64,000 bases of DNA, taken from the NCBI GenBank assembly GCA_934725855.1, contig CAKVCL010000018.1:1-64000 (forward strand), read 5' to 3'. Shown here piece after piece: positions 59,369 through 64,000 of this stretch. Made by a program: the position numbers and the translations under genes. Under the pieces are notes generated by a model. It worked only from the letters and a program-made list of their open reading frames with translations. It did no database searches and was not told the DNA's origin. This DNA is from an uncultured Cellulosilyticum sp. Lineage in GTDB: Bacteria; Bacillota; Clostridia; Lachnospirales; Cellulosilyticaceae. Every line of letters starts with the position of its first letter. Position 1 is the first letter of the stretch.

Positions 59369-59756
59369 AATAAGATTATTATTAACAAAGTACGAAGAAA
59401 CAATATTATATTTGTTTTTTGGGATGTTAACAGTTGCGGTTAATACAGTAATATATTTGGGACTAGCAAAATTAGAAATTAATGATTTAATAGCAAATAC
59501 GATAGCATTTTTTCTAGCTGTTCAATTTGCTTATATTACAAATACTAAATATGTATTTAAAGCTAGTTTTACAAAGAAAAATTTCTTCCAGTTTTGGGGG
59601 ATGCGTATTGGAACGATATTAATTGATAATTTAGGATTACTTATTTTGCTTAAAGTTGGATGTAGCCAATTTATTTCAAAAGTAGTAGTAAACATTATTA
59701 TTATTATAATTAATTATGTCTGTAGTAAATTTTATATATATAAAAAAAGGAGTTAA
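59358..59756 (+). CDS. GtrA-family lipid-linked sugar flippase
   Basis: Predicted 132-residue membrane protein with four membrane segments. ATG 59358 lies inside the end of glf, 8 nt after GGAG. Conserved [37 protein letters not shown] and the terminal [14 protein letters not shown] are typical of GtrA (PF04138), proposed to flip undecaprenyl-phosphate-linked sugar. It is the partner of the GtrB-like gene at 53368; here they are separated by six sugar-synthesis genes. Confidence 0.9.
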   Translation: MQSKIRLLLTKYEETILYLFFGMLTVAVNTVIYLGLAKLEINDLIANTIAFFLAVQFAYITNTKYVFKASFTKKNFFQFWGMRIGTILIDNLGLLILLKVGCSQFISKVVVNIIIIIINYVCSKFYIYKKRS

Positions 59757-59761
59757 TTGGT

Positions 59762-60631
59762 ATGAAGGGAATTATTTTAGCAGGAGGATCTGGAACGAGA
59801 TTGTATCCTATAACAAAGTCTATTTCAAAACAGATTTTGCCAATATATGATAAGCCGATGATTTATTATCCATTATCTACTCTGATGTTATCTGGAATAA
59901 AAGATATCCTTATCATTTCTACGCCGAGAGACCTTCCTATATATGAAGAGTTATTGGGAACAGGGGAGGAAATTGGATTAAATATTCAATATGCTGTGCA
60001 AGAACAACCTAATGGATTAGCTGAGGCATTTATTATCGGCGAACACTTTATTGGAAAAGATAAAGTAGCTTTAGTCTTAGGTGATAATATTTTCTATGGC
60101 AGAGGATTTGGGCTTGTTTTAAATAATGCTGCATCATTAGAAGAAGGAGCAAGAATATTTGGCTACTATGTAAGTAATCCAACAGAATTCGGTGTAGTAG
60201 AATTTGATCGTGATGGCAATGTTTTATCATTAGAAGAGAAGCCAGCTCAGCCAAAATCAAATTATGCAATTCCAGGACTCTATTTCTATGATAATGATGT
60301 TGTTGAGATTGCAAAAACAATTGAGCCATCAGCTAGAGGAGAACTTGAGATTACTTCTGTGAATAATGAATATCTTAGAAGAAGCAAGCTTAAAGTTGAA
60401 CTTTTTGGACGTGGTATGGCGTGGTTAGATACTGGAACACATGAAGGTCTTATTGAAGCAGCAAACTTTGTGCAAACTGTGCAAAAGAGGCAAGGTCTTT
60501 ATGTGGCATGTCTTGAAGAGATTGCGTATAGAAAAGGGTACATAGATAAAGAACAACTACTTAAATTGGCACAACCAATGTTAAAAACAGATTATGGTAA
60601 ATATTTAATGCGTATTGCAAATGAGTACTAA
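59762..60631 (+). CDS. rfbA: Glucose-1-phosphate thymidylyltransferase
   Basis: Predicted 289-residue enzyme making dTDP-glucose. ATG after AAAAAAGGAGTTAATTGGT. Full RmlA signature: [70 protein letters not shown] and [20 protein letters not shown]. Family length. First step of the dTDP-sugar pathway in this cluster; the 4,6-dehydratase follows. Confidence 0.96.
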   Translation: MKGIILAGGSGTRLYPITKSISKQILPIYDKPMIYYPLSTLMLSGIKDILIISTPRDLPIYEELLGTGEEIGLNIQYAVQEQPNGLAEAFIIGEHFIGKDKVALVLGDNIFYGRGFGLVLNNAASLEEGARIFGYYVSNPTEFGVVEFDRDGNVLSLEEKPAQPKSNYAIPGLYFYDNDVVEIAKTIEPSARGELEITSVNNEYLRRSKLKVELFGRGMAWLDTGTHEGLIEAANFVQTVQKRQGLYVACLEEIAYRKGYIDKEQLLKLAQPMLKTDYGKYLMRIANEY

Positions 60632-60650
60632 GAAGAGAAGAGGGAAGAAT

Positions 60651-61703
60651 ATGAAAAATATATTAGTTACAGGTGGAGCAGGATTTATTGGTTCAAACTT
60701 CGTAAGACATATGTTATCTACATATGAGTATCACATTATTAACTTGGATGCACTAACTTATGCAGGTAATTTAGAGAACTTAACAGATATTGAAGAACAT
60801 CCTAATTATACTTTTGTAAAAGGTGATATTAGAGATAGAGCTTTATTGGACGAGTTATTTACTAAATATGCGATCGATACAGTAGTAAATTTTGCAGCTG
60901 AATCTCATGTAGATAGAAGTATTGAAAATCCTGAGATTTTCTTAACGACTAATGTTTTAGGAACACAAGCGTTACTAGACACAGCAAAAAAGCATTGGAA
61001 AGTGGACCCAGAGGATAAATACTCTAGAGAATATAAAGAAGGTGTAAAGTACTTACAAGTATCAACTGATGAAGTTTATGGTTCATTAGGAAAAGAAGGA
61101 ATGTTTGAAGAAACAACTCCACTTGCTCCAAATAGTCCTTACTCAGCATCTAAGACAAGTGCTGATTTAGTAGTAAGAGCTTATTATGAAACATATGGAA
61201 TGCCAATTAATATTACACGTTGCTCTAATAATTATGGCCCTTATCAATTTCCTGAAAAATTAATCCCCTTAATGATTAACAATTGCTTAAATGATCATGA
61301 ACTTCCAGTTTATGGTGATGGTATGCAAATTCGTGACTGGTTACATGTAAAAGATCACTGTACAGGTATTGATACGGTTTTACATAAAGGCAAAGTTGGT
61401 GAAGTATATAATATTGGTGGAAACAATGAAAAGGCTAATATTGAAATCGTTAAATTGATTATCAAAGAATTAGGAAAATCAGAAGACCTTATAAAATATG
61501 TAAAAGATAGACCAGGCCATGATAGACGTTATGCAATCAATAATAGCAAAATTACAAGAGAGTTAGGATGGAGTCCATCTTATACTTTTGAACAAGGGAT
61601 TCAAGAAACGATTCAATGGTACCTTGAGCATAAAGAATGGATTGAGCATATCGTTACAGGTAATTATGAGAATTATTATAATGAAATGTATAAAAATGCG
61701 TAA
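60651..61703 (+). CDS. rfbB: dTDP-glucose 4,6-dehydratase
   Basis: Predicted 350-residue SDR enzyme producing dTDP-4-keto-6-deoxyglucose. ATG 60651 after AGAGGGAAGAAT; the frame overlaps rfbA upstream. GGAGFIGSNFVRHML (NAD site), NFAAESHVDRSIENPEIFL, STDEVYGSLGKEGMFEE with catalytic Asp-Glu, and YSASKTSADL (YxxxK). Typical length. Its product is the common entry to dTDP-rhamnose and to the 2,6-dideoxy route of the genes at 54314-58169. A terminator follows at 61724. Confidence 0.97.
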   Translation: MKNILVTGGAGFIGSNFVRHMLSTYEYHIINLDALTYAGNLENLTDIEEHPNYTFVKGDIRDRALLDELFTKYAIDTVVNFAAESHVDRSIENPEIFLTTNVLGTQALLDTAKKHWKVDPEDKYSREYKEGVKYLQVSTDEVYGSLGKEGMFEETTPLAPNSPYSASKTSADLVVRAYYETYGMPINITRCSNNYGPYQFPEKLIPLMINNCLNDHELPVYGDGMQIRDWLHVKDHCTGIDTVLHKGKVGEVYNIGGNNEKANIEIVKLIIKELGKSEDLIKYVKDRPGHDRRYAINNSKITRELGWSPSYTFEQGIQETIQWYLEHKEWIEHIVTGNYENYYNEMYKNA

Positions 61704-61723
61704 TCAAAGATAATACATATTTT

Positions 61724-61759
61724 AAAGGTGATAGTTCATAAACAGATTATCACCTTTTA
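61724..61759 (+). terminator. Rho-independent terminator after rfbB
   Basis: AAAGGTGATA pairs with TATCACCTTT around a 14-nt loop with a T-rich tail. First strong terminator since 42.4 kb, so 42.6-61.7 kb may be one long transcript apart from the insertion sequence. Confidence 0.78.
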
Positions 61760-61868
61760 TATTGGTGAAATAAATGACAGCCTATGATGAAGAATGATAT
61801 AATAAGAATGTAAATGTAATAATACAATATAAGTAATAAATTAGCTTATGAAAAATTGGAGCAGAATT

Positions 61869-62951
61869 ATGAATATATATCAAATTGTATCTTCATTATC
61901 CTATGGAGATGCTATAGGAAATGAAGCGGTTGCAATAAGTGAAGTAATTCAGAATATGGGATATGATACAAAAATTTATGCTAGTTATGTAGATCCACGT
62001 ATAAGTGCAGATGCAGACTATATTGAAAAAATAAATGTGCAAAAAGATGACATTGTCATTTATCATAAAGCGATTGGTACATATGTAACAGATATTTTTG
62101 CAGAATTAGGTTGTCATAGAATTATGTTATATCACAATATTACACCAGCAGAATTTATGCAAGCTTATAATAAAAAAACAACAAAATTACTTGTTCAAGG
62201 AAGAGTTCAGTTAGAAGCAATTAAAGATAAAGTAGAGTACTGTTTATCTACTTCTGAGTATAATAAAAAGGAATTAATAACCTATGGATATTCGAAAGAA
62301 CACATAGATGTATTACCACTAATCATTAAGTTTGAGGATTATAAAAAACAACCTAATCAGGAAATTATTGAGAGATATAAAGATGGTTGTACCAATATTC
62401 TTTTTGTAGGAAGATTATCACCAAATAAAAAGCAAGAAGATGTCATTAAGGCTTTTTATTATTACAAAACACAGATTGATTCAAGTGCAAGATTATTTTT
62501 GGTTGGAAGCTATGGTGGAACGGAAAAATATTATGCTAAGCTAAGAGGCTTTGTAGCAGATTTAAAGTTGAAGGATGTTTATTTTACAGGGCATATTCCA
62601 TTTCAGGATATTTTGGCCTATTACAAAATAGCAGATGTTTTTTTATGTATGAGTGAACATGAAGGCTTTTGCGTACCACTTGTGGAAAGTATGTACTTTA
62701 ATGTGCCTGTTATTGCTTATGATGCAGCAGCTATTAGTGGAACTTTGAATGGAAGTGGGATATTAATTAAAGAAAAGGATTATGCTCAAATTGCTAAGAA
62801 TATCCATGATTTAGTAAAGGATAATAGATTAAGACAAGAGGTTATTATCAAACAAAAGCAAGTATTAGAAGAATATAGTGAAAAAAGAACAAAAGAATTA
62901 TTTAAAGAGTATATTACTAAATTTATTAATCATTGTAATAGAGGACAATAA
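61869..62951 (+). CDS. Family 4 glycosyltransferase, paralogue of the one at 49911
   Basis: Predicted 360-residue GT-B glycosyltransferase; ATG 61869 is 8 nt after GGAG, while the in-frame ATG at 61848 has no ribosome site. Collinear with the GT domain of the gene at 49911: IYQIVSSLSYGDAIGNEAVA, YHNITPAEFMQAYN, FVGRLSPNKKQEDVIKAFYY, FLCMSEHEGFCVPLVES. Unlike that gene it lacks the N-terminal basic-aromatic extension. Donor unknown. Probably the first gene of a second glycan transcript behind the 61724 terminator. Confidence 0.92.
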   Translation: MNIYQIVSSLSYGDAIGNEAVAISEVIQNMGYDTKIYASYVDPRISADADYIEKINVQKDDIVIYHKAIGTYVTDIFAELGCHRIMLYHNITPAEFMQAYNKKTTKLLVQGRVQLEAIKDKVEYCLSTSEYNKKELITYGYSKEHIDVLPLIIKFEDYKKQPNQEIIERYKDGCTNILFVGRLSPNKKQEDVIKAFYYYKTQIDSSARLFLVGSYGGTEKYYAKLRGFVADLKLKDVYFTGHIPFQDILAYYKIADVFLCMSEHEGFCVPLVESMYFNVPVIAYDAAAISGTLNGSGILIKEKDYAQIAKNIHDLVKDNRLRQEVIIKQKQVLEEYSEKRTKELFKEYITKFINHCNRGQ

Positions 62952-62952
62952 A

Positions 62953-63105
62953 ATGAAGAATGAAGTGATCTTTAAGGATTTATCAGAGATTCATAATTGG
63001 GAATATAAGAAAGTTATGCTAGAATTGACTGTACAAAAAATAATAAAAAAAGCTAAGCGTATACCTAATAAAGTATCAAGATTAAAAAAGAAATGGCTAA
63101 ACTGA
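62953..63105 (+). CDS. Small basic protein in the glycosyltransferase operon
   Basis: Predicted 50-residue protein starting ATG 62953, 1 nt after the preceding stop, with GAGG upstream. The N-terminal half is acidic/aromatic (FKDLSEIHNWEYKKVMLELT); the C-terminal half is a basic amphipathic helix (VQKIIKKAKRIPNKVSRLKK, then KWLN). The end recalls the KKIIRK-x-I-x-W segment of the neighbouring enzymes, so it could be a detached version of that module or a truncated gene. No family recognised. Tight spacing supports translation. Confidence 0.55.
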   Translation: MKNEVIFKDLSEIHNWEYKKVMLELTVQKIIKKAKRIPNKVSRLKKKWLN

Positions 63106-63139
63106 TGATGAGATTGAAAGAGAAAAGTGAGGATATAAA

Positions 63140-64000
63140 ATGAAAGTAGCTCTTGAGATGAGACCTTGTACAAATAAAAGGTCAGGGGTAGGTACTTATG
63201 AATATGAGCTAAGTAAACGTTTGCAATATTCTTCAGATATTGAACTTATTGGTGATATGTATAATTTTTTAAACAGAAAAGATTATAGCTATGAGTTACA
63301 AGGGCTTAAATTTGAGATGGAGAACTGTGGTTGGATAGATTATGGAATCTATAGGCGAATTTGGCATATAGTGCCAATCTCATACCGTATGCTTTTTAAG
63401 AGGGAAGTAGATATAACTCATTTTTTTAATTTTATAGTTCCTCCGCGTATAGAAGGAAAAATTATTAATACCATTCATGACCTTACTTATTGTTATTATC
63501 CAGAAACTATGGATAAAAGAAATTTGAAGCGCATACAACAAAATATTAAATATAGTGTAGAACGTTCACAATGTATAGTAACAGTTTCTCAAAATTCGAA
63601 GAAAGATATTATGAAACAATTTGAGTTACCTGATGAAAAGGTACATGTTATTTATCCAGGAGTAGATATACAACAATTTAGTAATACATATAGTAATCTG
63701 CGAATGAATGAAGTAAGACAAAAATATAGATTACCACAAGATTTTATTTTATATATGGGGACGTTAGAACCTAGAAAAAATGTTACTTCAATCATTGAAG
63801 CCTTTTATAAATTAAAGCAAGAGGGGGACTATAAAATTAAGGAAGTAAAGCTTGTACTTGCAGGAAAAAAAGGATGGCTATGGGAAGAGGTCTTTAAACG
63901 AGCACAAGAATTAAAACTTGAAGAAGAAGTCATTTTTACTGACTATGTAAGAGAAGAAGACAAGGCGAGTTTATACAGACTTTCTCAAGGGTTTATTTTC
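63140..64000 (+). CDS. Family 4 glycosyltransferase (mannosyltransferase-like), partial
   Basis: Open frame running off the right edge; 287 codons visible. ATG 63140 after GTGAGGATATAAA. The N-terminus MKVALEMRPCTNKRSGVGTY is the classical GT4 start (G-x-GxY), followed by PRIEGKIINTIHDLTYCYYP, TVSQNSKKDIMKQF, VIYPGVDIQQFSNTY and YMGTLEPRKNVTSIIEAFYK, as in WbaZ/MtfA-type mannosyltransferases. The second half with the E-x7-E motif is beyond the window. GDP-mannose from ManC is a reasonable donor. Confidence 0.9.
   Translation, partial: MKVALEMRPCTNKRSGVGTYEYELSKRLQYSSDIELIGDMYNFLNRKDYSYELQGLKFEMENCGWIDYGIYRRIWHIVPISYRMLFKREVDITHFFNFIVPPRIEGKIINTIHDLTYCYYPETMDKRNLKRIQQNIKYSVERSQCIVTVSQNSKKDIMKQFELPDEKVHVIYPGVDIQQFSNTYSNLRMNEVRQKYRLPQDFILYMGTLEPRKNVTSIIEAFYKLKQEGDYKIKEVKLVLAGKKGWLWEEVFKRAQELKLEEEVIFTDYVREEDKASLYRLSQGFIF

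Overview
The window is AT-rich, densely packed low-G+C Firmicutes DNA with strong Shine-Dalgarno sequences, frequent GTG/TTG starts and simple hairpin-plus-T-run terminators. The gene content suggests an anaerobic Clostridia/Lachnospirales species with an S-layer-like coat. Secreted proteins ending in copper-amine-oxidase-like 'stalk' domains, SLH repeats, a WalRK-YycHI locus and DUF1659/DUF2922 genes make a Cellulosilyticum-like organism my best guess, by recall only. I saw no tRNA, rRNA or CRISPR array.

Layout. (1) 0.3-8.8 kb: three large secreted paralogues, each with its own near-consensus promoter and the second and third with close terminators, probably major surface (S-layer-like) proteins. 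(2) 9-15.5 kb: an O-antigen-ligase-like membrane protein, two secreted proteins with Ig-like repeats and a stalk domain, and between them a TolC-like protein. (3) 15.7-27 kb: two SNF2 helicase paralogues (only one with a SWIM zinc finger), mannose-6-phosphate isomerase, a tandem-repeat coiled-coil protein, a polyprenyl-phosphate sugar transferase on the minus strand and a GT2 glycosyltransferase. (4) 27-32 kb: a phage-replisome-organiser-like protein with 39-nt repeats, a lipid kinase, a putative ComK-like protein behind a LexA box, a small sigma factor and the DUF1659/DUF2922 pair. (5) 32-42.3 kb: an SLH protein, a LysM membrane protein, the WalR-WalK-YycH-YycI group and murA. (6) 42.6 kb to the end: a surface-glycan cluster.

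The glycan cluster holds ManC, an ABC exporter (Wzm/Wzt with a carbohydrate-binding-type C-terminus), two FkbM methyltransferases with coiled-coil repeats, several glycosyltransferases, a GtrB/GtrA/GT-C-like trio, UDP-galactopyranose mutase, and RmlA, RmlB, an NDP-hexose 2,3-dehydratase, a 3-ketoreductase-like oxidoreductase, an RmlC-like epimerase and an SDR reductase. The last six fit a complete route to a dTDP-2,6-dideoxyhexose, a sugar class best known from antibiotic glycosides. A fresh IS982-family insertion with a 9-bp target duplication sits between the two methyltransferase genes.

Working model (inference): the glycan is started by the 20.5-kb sugar transferase, built from mannose, galactofuranose and a 2,6-dideoxyhexose, capped by methylation, exported by Wzm/Wzt, and transferred by the ligase-like protein at 9 kb onto the adjacent S-layer-like proteins. 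This resembles the S-layer glycosylation clusters of Geobacillus and Paenibacillus.
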